Notes under the pieces: model-generated
Seen by the model: the letters and a program-made list of their open reading frames with translations, nothing else
Database searches by the model: none
What the model was told of the DNA's origin: nothing
Made by a program: the position numbers and the translations under genes
Source: JAZRUY01 sp045598845
GTDB taxonomy: Bacteria > Verrucomicrobiota > Lentisphaeria > Victivallales > Victivallaceae
DNA length: 14,850 bases
NCBI GenBank assembly: GCA_045598845.1
Contig: JAZRUY010000099.1
Coordinates: 1-14,850, forward strand
Direction of reading: 5' to 3'
Shown: positions 1 through 7,531 of the stretch, piece after piece
Numbering within the stretch: the first letter of the stretch is position 1
Layout: each line of letters opens with the position of its first letter

Positions 1-1
1 T

Positions 2-586
2 TCCGGTATCGGTGGTGATGTTAATGTTGAACAGTTGATGAATATCCCCGGGGTGGTTTCCTGCGCGTCTTCCGATGCGGATGAGTCCGGTCTTGTTTCC
101 GCCGGCGCCGCGGCTGTAACCGCCGCGTTGAATGATTTCAATGCCATGCGCCGCCGCGAAGGGGAAACCCTGCGGAATGATTTGTCCCGCCGTGTCGCGG
201 TATTGCGCGGTTTGCTGGAGCGTATTGAACCCTATGCGGCCGGGATTCCCGCGGATTTGAAACAGAAACTTGCCGGCAAGCTCGCCGGTGCCGGTCTGCC
301 GGTGGATTTAAATGACGAGCGTTTTCTTAAAGAAGTGCTTTTCTATGCCGATAAAGCGGATGTGACCGAAGAGATAACCCGTCTGCACAGTCATTTCTCG
401 CAATATGAGATTTTTGCCTCTTCCACCGAACCGGTCGGACGCAGCCTTGATTTTCTCATGCAGGAAATTTCCCGCGAAATAACCACCTTGGGCAACAAGA
501 CCGGAACTTGTGAAATTTCCCCTCTGGTAGTGGCTTTTAAAAGCGAGGCGGAAAAACTCCGTGAACAAATTCAGAATGTGGAGTAG
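2..586 (+). CDS. yicC: YicC/YloC family endoribonuclease, 3' part (5' end outside window)
   Basis: This is the C-terminal part of a YicC-like protein. The reading frame is open to the left edge, so the TTG and ATG codons at 35 and 38 are internal and the true start lies upstream. The visible 194 residues carry the family's signature C-terminal (DUF1732) region: a YADKADVTEEITRLHSH block, then PVGRSLDFLMQEISREITTLG, and the usual ending KSEAEKLREQIQNVE. Members of the family (E. coli YicC, B. subtilis YloC) are reported cytoplasmic endoribonucleases that influence RNA turnover. That activity is taken from the family, not shown here. The TAG stop is followed within 5 bases by the ATG of cysE, so the two genes are probably co-transcribed. 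Identification is firm. Only the missing N-terminus limits it. Confidence 0.93.
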   Translation, partial: SGIGGDVNVEQLMNIPGVVSCASSDADESGLVSAGAAAVTAALNDFNAMRRREGETLRNDLSRRVAVLRGLLERIEPYAAGIPADLKQKLAGKLAGAGLPVDLNDERFLKEVLFYADKADVTEEITRLHSHFSQYEIFASSTEPVGRSLDFLMQEISREITTLGNKTGTCEISPLVVAFKSEAEKLREQIQNVE

Positions 587-591
587 TGATC

Positions 592-1476
592 ATGAAAACT
601 GATTTATCCCGGCTGGCGGAAACTCTTTACGGTACTTGCGGCGACGGGATGGCGGTTAATTTCCGCGACGGAGCCGCTTTGCCAGACCGCCGTTCCGTGA
701 TATACTGCACCGAGTCTTTGCTGGAAATACTTTTTCCAGGGTTCAGCGGCGAGATGGTGAGAAAATCTTCTGATTTTATTTCCGATACCGCGGTCTTGCT
801 GGGGCAGGTCGGAGAAACGTTGTCCGGCCTGATCGGTTCGGCTTTGCGTTGCCGTGGTAAGGGCAGCGGTTCAATTTCCGCGGAGGATGCGCTGGATACC
901 CTTTTCCGGTCACTGCCGGATCTGCGCAATGTACTCAAAGATGATGTGCGGGCCGGTTATACCGGCGATCCCGCCGCCACCGGTACCGACGAGGTAGTAC
1001 TCTGCTATCCGGCGCTTCAGGCTATCGCCATTCAGCGGATTGCGCATGTGCTTTGGCTTTCCGGCATACCGCTGATTCCGCGGATGATGACGGAATACGC
1101 CCATAGCCGTACCGGTATAGATATCCATCCGGGGGCGACGATCGGCCGCGGATTCTTCATCGATCACGGCACCGGGGTAGTTATCGGAGAAACCGCCGTA
1201 ATCGGCGACAATGTCCGGATTTATCAGGGGGTGACTCTCGGAGCGGTGAGTTTTCCGAAAGACGCCTGCGGATTGCTGATAAAGGGAAACAAGCGCCACC
1301 CCACTATCGGAAACAATGTCATTATCTATTCCGGTGCGTCAGTGCTCGGCGACATTACCATCGGCGATAATTCCATTATCGGAGGCAATGTATGGCTTAC
1401 CGAAAGTCTTCCTCCGGGCACTAAAATCACCTCCCGTCCGCCTGAACACAACCTGAAATATTCCGGCGGAAAATGA
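592..1476 (+). CDS. cysE: Serine O-acetyltransferase (CysE/EpsC type)
   Basis: Transfers acetyl from acetyl-CoA to L-serine, giving O-acetylserine for cysteine synthesis in the cytoplasm. The 294-residue protein has a helical N-terminal half and a C-terminal left-handed beta-helix built of hexapeptide repeats (ATIGRG, TAVIGDN, PTIGNN, DITIGDN, SIIGGN). The two histidines expected at the active site are visible in DIHPGA (His179) and IDHGTG (His192), followed by the family's VVIGETAVIGDNV segment and YQGVTLGA. The loop with KGNKRHPTIG is typical of the longer serine acetyltransferases. I chose ATG 592 over GTG 586 because GGAG at 580-583 sits 8 bases before the ATG but only 2 before the GTG. 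The gene follows yicC by 5 bases and overlaps yggS by ATGA. No cysteine synthase gene lies in the window. Confidence 0.93.
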   Translation: MKTDLSRLAETLYGTCGDGMAVNFRDGAALPDRRSVIYCTESLLEILFPGFSGEMVRKSSDFISDTAVLLGQVGETLSGLIGSALRCRGKGSGSISAEDALDTLFRSLPDLRNVLKDDVRAGYTGDPAATGTDEVVLCYPALQAIAIQRIAHVLWLSGIPLIPRMMTEYAHSRTGIDIHPGATIGRGFFIDHGTGVVIGETAVIGDNVRIYQGVTLGAVSFPKDACGLLIKGNKRHPTIGNNVIIYSGASVLGDITIGDNSIIGGNVWLTESLPPGTKITSRPPEHNLKYSGGK

Positions 1477-2150
1477 GTGTGCTGGAAAATTACCGGTCGG
1501 TGGTGGCCGAAGTCGCCGCCGCGGCCGTCTCATCCGGCCGGGAACCTGCATCGGTATTCGTTTTGCCGGTAAGCAAGACCTTTCCGCCGGCCTTGATTCG
1601 TGAACTTTATGATGCCGGAGTACGTGATTTCGGCGAGAACCGGGCAGAGGAGATGCGTGCCAAGGCCGGGTGTCTGCCGTCGGATATCCGCTGGCATTTT
1701 GTCGGCAGGCTTCAAAGTAATAAAGTGCGCCGGGTTCTGGAAACGGCGGCGGTTATTCATTCCGTTGATTCTCTCTCCCTTTTGGAGCGCATTGACCGTA
1801 TTTCCGGAGAAATCGGCGTATGTCCGGAAATTTTGCTTGAAGTCAATATTTCCGGAGAGAGCAGTAAGACCGGGCTTCCCCCTGATGATGCGGAACGGCT
1901 TGCCGCGCGGGCCGCGTCCTGCTCAAATCTGAAATTTTCCGGTTTTATGACTATGGCTCCGGCTGCCGCGTCCGAATTATTTCTCGCCGCTTTATTTGAA
2001 CGGCTGGTGCTGTGTGCCGAGCGTTGCCGCCGTTCCACCGGATTGCCGTTGTCCTTGCTTTCCATGGGAATGAGCGGAGACTTCCGCACGGCGGTGCGTC
2101 ACGGCTCTACCCTGGTGCGTATCGGCACCGCTGTTTTCGGCGGCAGATAA
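1473..2150 (+). CDS. yggS: YggS/PLPBP family pyridoxal phosphate homeostasis protein
   Basis: A single-domain TIM-barrel PLP-binding protein of the YggS/PROSC family, which buffers pyridoxal 5'-phosphate and affects amino acid metabolism without a known catalytic activity. The 225 residues are the usual family length. The PLP lysine is Lys35 in LPVSKTF. Other signatures follow in order: DFGENRAEEM (about 52-61), WHFVGRLQSNKV (about 74-85), LLEVNISGESSKTG, FMTMAP, and the phosphate-binding end SMGMSGDF...GSTLVRIGTAVFG. The start overlaps the cysE stop in an ATGA, which suggests translational coupling. It is the last gene of the plus-strand cluster and faces comM tail to tail across 24 bases. 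Confidence 0.95.
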   Translation: MSVLENYRSVVAEVAAAAVSSGREPASVFVLPVSKTFPPALIRELYDAGVRDFGENRAEEMRAKAGCLPSDIRWHFVGRLQSNKVRRVLETAAVIHSVDSLSLLERIDRISGEIGVCPEILLEVNISGESSKTGLPPDDAERLAARAASCSNLKFSGFMTMAPAAASELFLAALFERLVLCAERCRRSTGLPLSLLSMGMSGDFRTAVRHGSTLVRIGTAVFGGR

Positions 2151-2174
2151 CTTCCCGGCGGAATAGCGGTGAAA

Positions 2175-3734
2175 TCAGTTTTCCGGGATGAATTCGTTGC
2201 GGCGGAAACTGATGGCCTCGAATATATGATTTTCTGCGATTTGTTCCGCTCCGGCCAGATCCGCTATGGTTCTGGCCACTTTTAATATCCGGTCGTACGC
2301 GCGCGGAGAAAGTTTGAAACGCTCTATGGCGCCGCGCAGCAGCAGTTTCGACCTGCCGGACAAAACACAGTTTTTTTCAATATCCGACGGAGTCATTTGC
2401 GCATTGCAGTATTTTCCTGTATCCGCGAACCTTCGGTTCTGAATTTCCCTGGCCTTGCATACCCGCGTCCTGATGTCCGCACTGCTTTCCCCTTTCGGAG
2501 CAGCCAGCAGCTCTTCCTGGCTTAATTGCGGTACTTGCGCGTACAGATCGATCCGGTCAAGCAGAGGCCCTGATATTTTGCGCCGGTAGCGCCGTTTTTC
2601 ATCCGGCTTGCATGTGCATCCCAGTTCATATTCCCCTCTGCCGCACGGGCAGGGATTCATCGCCGCGCACAATATGAACCGGGCCGGAAAAGTGCAGCTG
2701 CCGGATGCCCGGCTGACGGTTATTCTGCCGTTTTCCAGCGGCTGCCGCAGTACCTCCAGCACATTGCGCTTGAATTCAGGTAATTCGTCGAGGAACAGTA
2801 CTCCGTTGTGCGCAAGGCTGATTTCCCCTGGCCGCGGTTCCCTCCCGCCGCCGATCAGCCCTATATCGCTTATGGTGTGGTGCGGCGCTCTGAATGGCCT
2901 GTGGTTAAGCAGCGGTTTCCCGTCGCTCAGCATTCCCAGCACGCTGTGAATGCGCGATGTTTCCAGAGTTTCTTTCAGATTCATGGGAGGAAGAATTCCC
3001 GCCAGCCGCATTGCTATCATGGATTTTCCGGTTCCCGGAGGTCCGCACATGATCAGATTGTGTCCTCCGGCGGCGGCGATTTCCGCCGCGCGTTTGGCTG
3101 CGGTTTGTCCTTTGACTTCGGCGAAATCCGGTATTTCCCCGCTTTTTATCGCCGCCGTATCCTCCGGTTCAACCGTTTCCTGTATCAGTGCATCCGCGTT
3201 GATGGCATTCACCGTGTCCGCCAGCGTATGCACCGGAAATACCGGCATCCTTCCGCCGGCGGCCAGCGCCGCCTCTTTCGCATTGGCGGCCGGCACGATC
3301 AGACCATACCGCACCGCTCCTGAATCAGCCAAAGTATCGGCTATCGGGAGAGCGCCCTTTACCGGTCGCACCGTTCCGTCCAGCGCCAGTTCTCCGGCAA
3401 CAGCGTATCCGCTGAGTTTATCCGCATCCAGCGCTCCTGCCGCCGCCAGCATTCCCAGCGCTATTCCCAGATCGAATGCGGCGCCTTCTTTTTTCAGATC
3501 CGCCGGGGCCAGATTTATAACCGTGAATCCGCGCGGCGGCGCGAATCCGTTGCTGGTAATGGCGGACTTGACCCGGTCGCGGCTTTCCTTTACCGCCGTA
3601 TCCGGTAAGCCGACAATGGCGATATTGCCGCAGTCACCGGGACTGCTCGGAGCGCTTCCTGTGGTTTTTACTTCTATTTCCACCGGGTGCGCGTCGATTC
3701 CCGTCACCGCCGCCGATATGGTTTTAGCCAGCAT
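2175..3734 (-). CDS. comM: YifB/ComM family Mg-chelatase-like AAA+ ATPase
   Basis: A 519-residue protein of the YifB/ComM family. In naturally transformable bacteria ComM is a hexameric helicase that promotes branch migration during uptake of homologous DNA. Many non-competent bacteria also keep it. The N-terminal about 180 residues form the Lon-protease-like (ChlI) domain (VGLPDTAVKESRDRV, LAPADLKKEGAAFDLGIALG). The AAA+ module has Walker A GPPGTGKS at 231-238 and Walker B VLFLDE at 312-317, with the family block FRAPHHTISDIGLIGGG between them. A cysteine group (Cys362, Cys364, Cys373, Cys375) could bind a metal. The C-terminus carries the Mg-chelatase subunit C-terminal region (LSPRAYDRILKVARTIADL). 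The start is ATG at 3734 with GAGGA 9 bases upstream, inside the end of the preceding gene. It is the third gene of the rsmD operon. Confidence 0.94.
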   Translation of the reverse strand: MLAKTISAAVTGIDAHPVEIEVKTTGSAPSSPGDCGNIAIVGLPDTAVKESRDRVKSAITSNGFAPPRGFTVINLAPADLKKEGAAFDLGIALGMLAAAGALDADKLSGYAVAGELALDGTVRPVKGALPIADTLADSGAVRYGLIVPAANAKEAALAAGGRMPVFPVHTLADTVNAINADALIQETVEPEDTAAIKSGEIPDFAEVKGQTAAKRAAEIAAAGGHNLIMCGPPGTGKSMIAMRLAGILPPMNLKETLETSRIHSVLGMLSDGKPLLNHRPFRAPHHTISDIGLIGGGREPRPGEISLAHNGVLFLDELPEFKRNVLEVLRQPLENGRITVSRASGSCTFPARFILCAAMNPCPCGRGEYELGCTCKPDEKRRYRRKISGPLLDRIDLYAQVPQLSQEELLAAPKGESSADIRTRVCKAREIQNRRFADTGKYCNAQMTPSDIEKNCVLSGRSKLLLRGAIERFKLSPRAYDRILKVARTIADLAGAEQIAENHIFEAISFRRNEFIPEN

Positions 3735-3739
3735 CGCGC

Positions 3740-4837
3740 TTAATCCTCGTTTTCGTCCTGTAGAAAATCCGCGAAATTTTTCAGATTGTAAAATTTAATT
3801 CTGCCGTTGCCTTCATCCATCCAGTCCGTCGGTTCGGACTGGTAGCCCAGCACTTCCAGCCGTCTGCCCAATTCCCCCGGCGGACACGGCACCGCCCTCG
3901 TCGGAACCTGTTCCAGATAAATCAGCCGGTTCGTCCGGTCGAAGCCGCCCGCTTTCCGGTGCGGTATGTGCGCCAGCTGCAGAAAGAAATGGGCCAGAAA
4001 CATTCCTTCCAGTTCGATTTCATTCCCTTTTATTGCCTGATAGTCGATGATATCTTCCATTTCCCGCAACGGATTTATCACATGCAGCACCCCGTCTATC
4101 ATCCTGGTGAATTTCGGATATCCGGCCAGTATCTGCCGGTGTCTTTTCGGCCATTCGTCCCACAGAGAATCCGCTTCTTTGTCCAGAGCCCTGTTCCAAA
4201 AATCCTCAGCATTTTCGATGCCGCATTCTCCGATCAGGTTCAGCATTTCCCTTTCATTCAATTCCTGCCGCAATTCCAGCACTATCCGGCGCATCCGGTA
4301 CATTCTGAACATCCGGTCCGCCCATCCTGCCTCGCGGACACCCAGCGGATCCACCAGCACGAATTTTCCGTCCGCCGCATTGTACATCATATTCCCGTAA
4401 TGGAAATCCGGGTGGAATAAATCCGAATCCAGCATTTTGCGCACAAATGAGGTGAATCCGTGCAGAAAAATTTCATCTTTTCTGCCTTCCCGCACGAAGG
4501 TGCGGTAGTAGTATCGGGAGGCGTCTTCCCCCCCTTGGAATTCCCTGGTTATCAGGCAGCTTCCCAGCGGGCTTTCCCCGCAGCCCAGCGGCTCCACCGC
4601 CGGTATCCCGTGTCTTCTCAACAGTTCAAAGCATTTCCATTCCGCGGTAGCCCGTCTGCCGCTTCTCATATCCAGTTTTAAAACATATCCGTTGTGTTTT
4701 ACCACCCGGCGTATCTGGCTTACCTTGATTTCCTCACTGCCGGCCAGCAGGTTCTCCGGATGCTCTCCCAGTTCTTCCGCCGCCGTCCATGTCCATTTGC
4801 CGGAGCGGAATTTGCGCATATCCCCGCTTGTGTTCAT
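3740..4837 (-). CDS. WaaP/Kdo-kinase (InaA)-like kinase with long C-terminal extension
   Basis: A 365-residue protein. Its first about 185 residues look like a small lipopolysaccharide-kinase/protein-kinase-fold domain. A candidate ATP-binding lysine is Lys54 in YVLKLD. The catalytic loop is HPDFHYGN (142-149, Asp144 and Asn149), and the metal-binding Asp163 is in LVDPLG. These are the expected HxDxxxxN and D-x-x-G elements, so activity is plausible. WaaP and KdkA relatives phosphorylate lipid A-core sugars, but the substrate here is unknown. Residues about 186-365 are charged and aromatic-rich, and I do not recognise them. No signal peptide or clear membrane segment is seen, so the protein is probably cytoplasmic or peripheral. 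The start ATG overlaps the rsmD stop (ATGA), and comM begins 5 bases downstream. A homoserine/choline-kinase-like enzyme is an alternative reading. Confidence 0.7.
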   Translation of the reverse strand: MNTSGDMRKFRSGKWTWTAAEELGEHPENLLAGSEEIKVSQIRRVVKHNGYVLKLDMRSGRRATAEWKCFELLRRHGIPAVEPLGCGESPLGSCLITREFQGGEDASRYYYRTFVREGRKDEIFLHGFTSFVRKMLDSDLFHPDFHYGNMMYNAADGKFVLVDPLGVREAGWADRMFRMYRMRRIVLELRQELNEREMLNLIGECGIENAEDFWNRALDKEADSLWDEWPKRHRQILAGYPKFTRMIDGVLHVINPLREMEDIIDYQAIKGNEIELEGMFLAHFFLQLAHIPHRKAGGFDRTNRLIYLEQVPTRAVPCPPGELGRRLEVLGYQSEPTDWMDEGNGRIKFYNLKNFADFLQDENED

Positions 4838-5421
4838 TTCCCCGGTCCTTCCGTATTGCCGAGCAGAAAAAGAGTTCCGCCCAGATTTTTCAATTTACGG
4901 TTTCTGATATTGCCGGCGGCGAGAAATTCTCCGGCACTGCCCGGATCATCCGGTATTTCCCAGCAGAGCAGGGTTCCGCCGCACCAGTCTGTGAAACCTT
5001 TGTCGTTCATCAGTGTCCTGAAAATTTCCGCACTGGATGCATACGGCGGATCGGCCATGATGATGTCCGGACCTCTTCCGCCGAATGCGCTGCTGTAAAT
5101 TCCGGTTCGTGTCGCATCGGCATTGAATATTTCAATTTCCGCCGCCGCTCCTGTGCGTGCTACCCGGTCCGCATTTCTCCGGATGACTTCGGCATGTGCG
5201 GAATTCAGTTCCACCATAACGCATTTCGCCGCACCGCGGCTGGCCGCTTCCAGCGCCATTGCTCCTGAGCCGGAGCATAAGTCCAGCACCGTTGCGCCGG
5301 TCCATATTCCGCCCAGCGAATCGAAGAGCGCTTTTCTCGCCCGTCCGGAAGTCGGCCGCACTTCCATTCCCTCCGGAACTTCAAGTTCCAGATTTCTGGC
5401 TGTTCCCGCGATTATCCGCAC
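4834..5421 (-). CDS. rsmD: 16S rRNA (guanine(966)-N(2))-methyltransferase RsmD
   Basis: SAM-dependent methyltransferase that modifies G966 of 16S rRNA during 30S assembly. The 195-residue length is normal for the family. The N-terminus MRIIAGTARN followed by VRPTSGRARKALFDSL matches the characteristic RsmD opening. Motif I is VLDLCSGSGAMALEA (45-59), the acidic SAM-ribose residue is Glu71, and the N-methyltransferase motif DPPY is at 124-127. The start codon is GTG at 5421, preceded by GGGG six bases upstream. Starting here gives the canonical MRIIAG end. It is the first gene of a minus-strand operon with the kinase-like gene and comM, and is divergent from prmA. Confidence 0.95.
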   Translation of the reverse strand: MRIIAGTARNLELEVPEGMEVRPTSGRARKALFDSLGGIWTGATVLDLCSGSGAMALEAASRGAAKCVMVELNSAHAEVIRRNADRVARTGAAAEIEIFNADATRTGIYSSAFGGRGPDIIMADPPYASSAEIFRTLMNDKGFTDWCGGTLLCWEIPDDPGSAGEFLAAGNIRNRKLKNLGGTLFLLGNTEGPGK

Positions 5422-5460
5422 GTTTTTCCCCGAATCGACTGTAATGGATATTTGTGTGAT

Positions 5461-5513
5461 AATTTAGCATCGCGTCATTGCTTTTCAACATAGCCGGTGC
5501 TTTTTTTTGTATT
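5461..5513 (-). promoter_or_regulatory. Candidate promoter for rsmD operon
   Basis: On the minus strand, a TTGAAA (-35, 5488-5483) and TAAATT (-10, 5466-5461) are 16 bases apart, pointing toward rsmD. An A-tract on the same strand (5508-5501) lies just upstream of the -35, where an UP element would be. The transcript would start near 5455, giving a leader of about 35 bases. This is a hand-made match to the sigma-70 consensus. Confidence 0.5.
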
Positions 5514-5535
5514 TGCTCCGGCGCAGTGTTATTAT
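5508..5535 (+). promoter_or_regulatory. Candidate promoter for prmA
   Basis: On the plus strand, TTGTAT (5508-5513) and TATTAT (5530-5535) are 16 bases apart upstream of prmA. The overlapping TTATAA at 5532 is an alternative -10 with 18-base spacing. The leader would be about 35-40 bases. The -35 is a weak match. It lies back to back with the rsmD promoter candidate. Confidence 0.4.
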
Positions 5536-5578
5536 AAACCTCGGATTACTGACTCTAACGGTTTGAAGCGGGGTTTTT

Positions 5579-6460
5579 ATGGATGATATGCTTTATTGCA
5601 TCCGTATCGCCGATGATTCGGATGATTTCAATCTGCTGGCGGAATTGCTTGCCGCGCTGGAACTGGATTATTCCTGCTGGGAGGACCGTGAAAACCGCAG
5701 GATGTTTCACACGGTTTACACTTCATCCCCTGAATTACGCGATGCCGCGTACCGTACTGTGACCGGATGTTTGGATGAGTGGCGTTCCTACGGTGCTGAA
5801 ATAGGTGAAATCGAATGTTTCGAACTGGCCAGGGAGGACTGGGCTAATGTCTGGAAAAAGTATTTCCATGTCATTGAAATCTCCGATACCCTGGCGATTC
5901 AGCCGAGCTGGCTGGAATTCCGTCCGCGTCCGGGGCAGGCGGTGGTACGGCTGGATCCCGGGATGAGTTTCGGCACGGGGCAGCATGCCACCACTTCCTA
6001 TTGCCTGAAAGTACTGGACCGCATGCGGATTGAACGTCCGGAACTGAAATCTTTTCTCGATGCCGGATGCGGTTCCGGAATATTGAGCATCGCCGCCTCC
6101 CTGCGCGGTTATTCTCCCGTCGAGTGTTTCGATTTTGACCCGGATGCCGTTGGTGTGGCTGCGGAAAATCTGGCGTCCAACGGCATCTCAACGGTGATTC
6201 CGCAGGTCGGCGATGCCGCCGATTATCCCGGCCGACCGGAGAAATACGATCTGGTCTGCGCCAATATTCTCGGTCATCTTCTGAAAGCGTTCAGTGTCAA
6301 TATCGCTTCCTGGGTGCGCCCTGGAGGCTTTCTGGTGCTGGCGGGGATTCTCAGCGGTGAATTCGACGGGGTCGGAAATTGCTTTACCGCTCTCGGATTT
6401 GACGAAATCGACCGCTTTACCGAAAAAGAATGGACAGGCGGAACTTTCCGTAAAAAATAA
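5579..6460 (+). CDS. prmA: Ribosomal protein L11 methyltransferase PrmA
   Basis: SAM-dependent enzyme that trimethylates lysines and the N-terminus of ribosomal protein L11 in the cytoplasm. The 293 residues match the family length, with an N-terminal substrate-recognition domain (about 1-95) and a C-terminal Rossmann methyltransferase domain. Diagnostic segments are EDWANVWKKYF (86-96), the PrmA signature DPGMSFGTGQHATT (126-139), motif I DAGCGSGILSIAA (161-173), the acidic loop FDFDPDA and the catalytic-region ANILGHLL (228-235). The ATG at 5579 has only a weak GCGGGG a few bases upstream. A second in-frame ATG lies at codon 4. The gene stands alone, divergent from rsmD and convergent with gpsA. 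Confidence 0.95.
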   Translation: MDDMLYCIRIADDSDDFNLLAELLAALELDYSCWEDRENRRMFHTVYTSSPELRDAAYRTVTGCLDEWRSYGAEIGEIECFELAREDWANVWKKYFHVIEISDTLAIQPSWLEFRPRPGQAVVRLDPGMSFGTGQHATTSYCLKVLDRMRIERPELKSFLDAGCGSGILSIAASLRGYSPVECFDFDPDAVGVAAENLASNGISTVIPQVGDAADYPGRPEKYDLVCANILGHLLKAFSVNIASWVRPGGFLVLAGILSGEFDGVGNCFTALGFDEIDRFTEKEWTGGTFRKK

Positions 6461-6493
6461 AAATCCCGGACTGTAATCCGGGGATTATTTTGG
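6453..6493. terminator. Bidirectional intrinsic terminator between prmA and gpsA
   Basis: An inverted repeat, AATCCCGGA (6462-6470) and TCCGGGGATT (6477-6486), encloses a 6-base loop with one bulged G. Read on the minus strand the hairpin is followed by T-rich sequence (complement of the A-rich 6453-6462), a good terminator for the plsY-gpsA transcript. Read on the plus strand the tail is ATTTT, weaker but usable for prmA. Its place between converging genes supports the call. Confidence 0.8.
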
Positions 6494-6517
6494 TACCGTC
6501 CTTATTTGTCCCGGATA

Positions 6518-7516
6518 TCAGCGTTCGCTTTTTGCGCTTCTGCCCATCAGGTTGCTCAAAGATTCCGGCACCGGCCGGTTTTCGTACAGTACAGCGTAAA
6601 TTTCATTGATGATCGGGGTGTCGATTCCGGCGCGTTCCGCCAGTACTTTCGCTCCCTTGGCGGTATAAACCCCCTCCGCCACCACCATCCCCATTTCTTT
6701 CAGAATATCGTTCAGCAGCCGGCCTTTGCCGAGTTCTTCGCCCACATGGCGGTTCCGGCTGTGTCCGCTGCAGCAGGTCACGATCAGATCGCCGATGCCG
6801 GACAGCCCGGAAAAGGTTTCCGGCTTCCCTCCGTACTGCTTACCAAGCCGTCCCATTTCGGAAACGGCGCGGGTCATCATCGCCGCTTTGGGGTTGTCGC
6901 CCAGTTTCATGCCGTCGATGATTCCGGCTCCCACTGCCATTACATTTTTCAGCGCGCCGCCCAGTTCGACTCCCACCGGATCATCGGAACTGTAAACCCG
7001 GAACCGGCTGTTCATAAATACTTTCTGTACTAATTCGGCATCGGTCAGGTTATGTGACGCCGCCACCACCGCGGTCGGTACTCCGCGGGATACCTCTTCG
7101 GCATGGCTGGGGCCGGATAACGCCGTGTAGCGGATATCTTTCCCCAGCACATCGCGGCACATTTCCCGGATGCACATCCAGGTGTTGATTTCGATACCTT
7201 TGGCTACATTGACCAGCAGTTGATGCTCACGGTCCAGAATTCCGTCCAGCCGGTTCAATACTCCGCGCAGATACTGGGTCGGGGCGGCCAGCACGATAAT
7301 TCCGGCTCCGGATGCCGCGGCTTTCATGTCCGGTTCGAATTTTAAATCTTCGGGCAGGGATACTCCCGGCAGAAATTTGCGGTTCTTGCGGGTTTTCCGC
7401 ATCTCATCCAGATAATCAGGGAAAGCCCCCCATAAGGTAACCTGATTCCCGTTGCTCAACAGGTTCACCGCCAACGCGGTGCCCCAGCCGCCGTCACTGA
7501 GAACCGTGATTTTCAT
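6518..7516 (-). CDS. gpsA: NAD(P)+-dependent glycerol-3-phosphate dehydrogenase GpsA
   Basis: Reduces dihydroxyacetone phosphate to sn-glycerol 3-phosphate, the backbone for phospholipids. The 332 residues are a normal length. The N-terminal Rossmann domain begins MKITVLSDGGWGTALA. The catalytic domain shows NVAKGIE (Lys106), LSGPSHAEEVSRG (133-145), GGALKNVMAVGAGIIDG (Lys190) and SGLSGIGDLIVTC...SRNRHVG (237-258). The usual GxGxWG nucleotide loop reads SDGGWG here, so the first glycine is serine. The rest of the enzyme is intact, so I expect it to work. The start is ATG at 7516 with a purine-rich GGTGAAGAG just upstream. It follows plsY by 15 bases, which places two consecutive pathway steps in one transcript. 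Confidence 0.95.
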   Translation of the reverse strand: MKITVLSDGGWGTALAVNLLSNGNQVTLWGAFPDYLDEMRKTRKNRKFLPGVSLPEDLKFEPDMKAAASGAGIIVLAAPTQYLRGVLNRLDGILDREHQLLVNVAKGIEINTWMCIREMCRDVLGKDIRYTALSGPSHAEEVSRGVPTAVVAASHNLTDAELVQKVFMNSRFRVYSSDDPVGVELGGALKNVMAVGAGIIDGMKLGDNPKAAMMTRAVSEMGRLGKQYGGKPETFSGLSGIGDLIVTCCSGHSRNRHVGEELGKGRLLNDILKEMGMVVAEGVYTAKGAKVLAERAGIDTPIINEIYAVLYENRPVPESLSNLMGRSAKSER

Positions 7517-7531
7517 CTCTTCACCCGCGCC

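Noticed and set aside
2151..2196. Possible hairpin TCCCGG ... CCGGGA after yggS
   Set aside because: The 6-bp arms are far apart (about 27-base loop), there is no T-run, and one arm is inside the end of comM.
2950..3798. Long plus-strand open frame opposite comM
   Set aside because: It is antisense to a clear comM with intact Walker motifs, has Ala/Ser/Pro-rich composition typical of a shadow frame, and has no ribosome binding site.
5501..5508. T-tract read as a plus-strand terminator
   Set aside because: No GC-rich hairpin precedes the eight Ts. It lies between divergent genes and fits better as an A/T promoter element.
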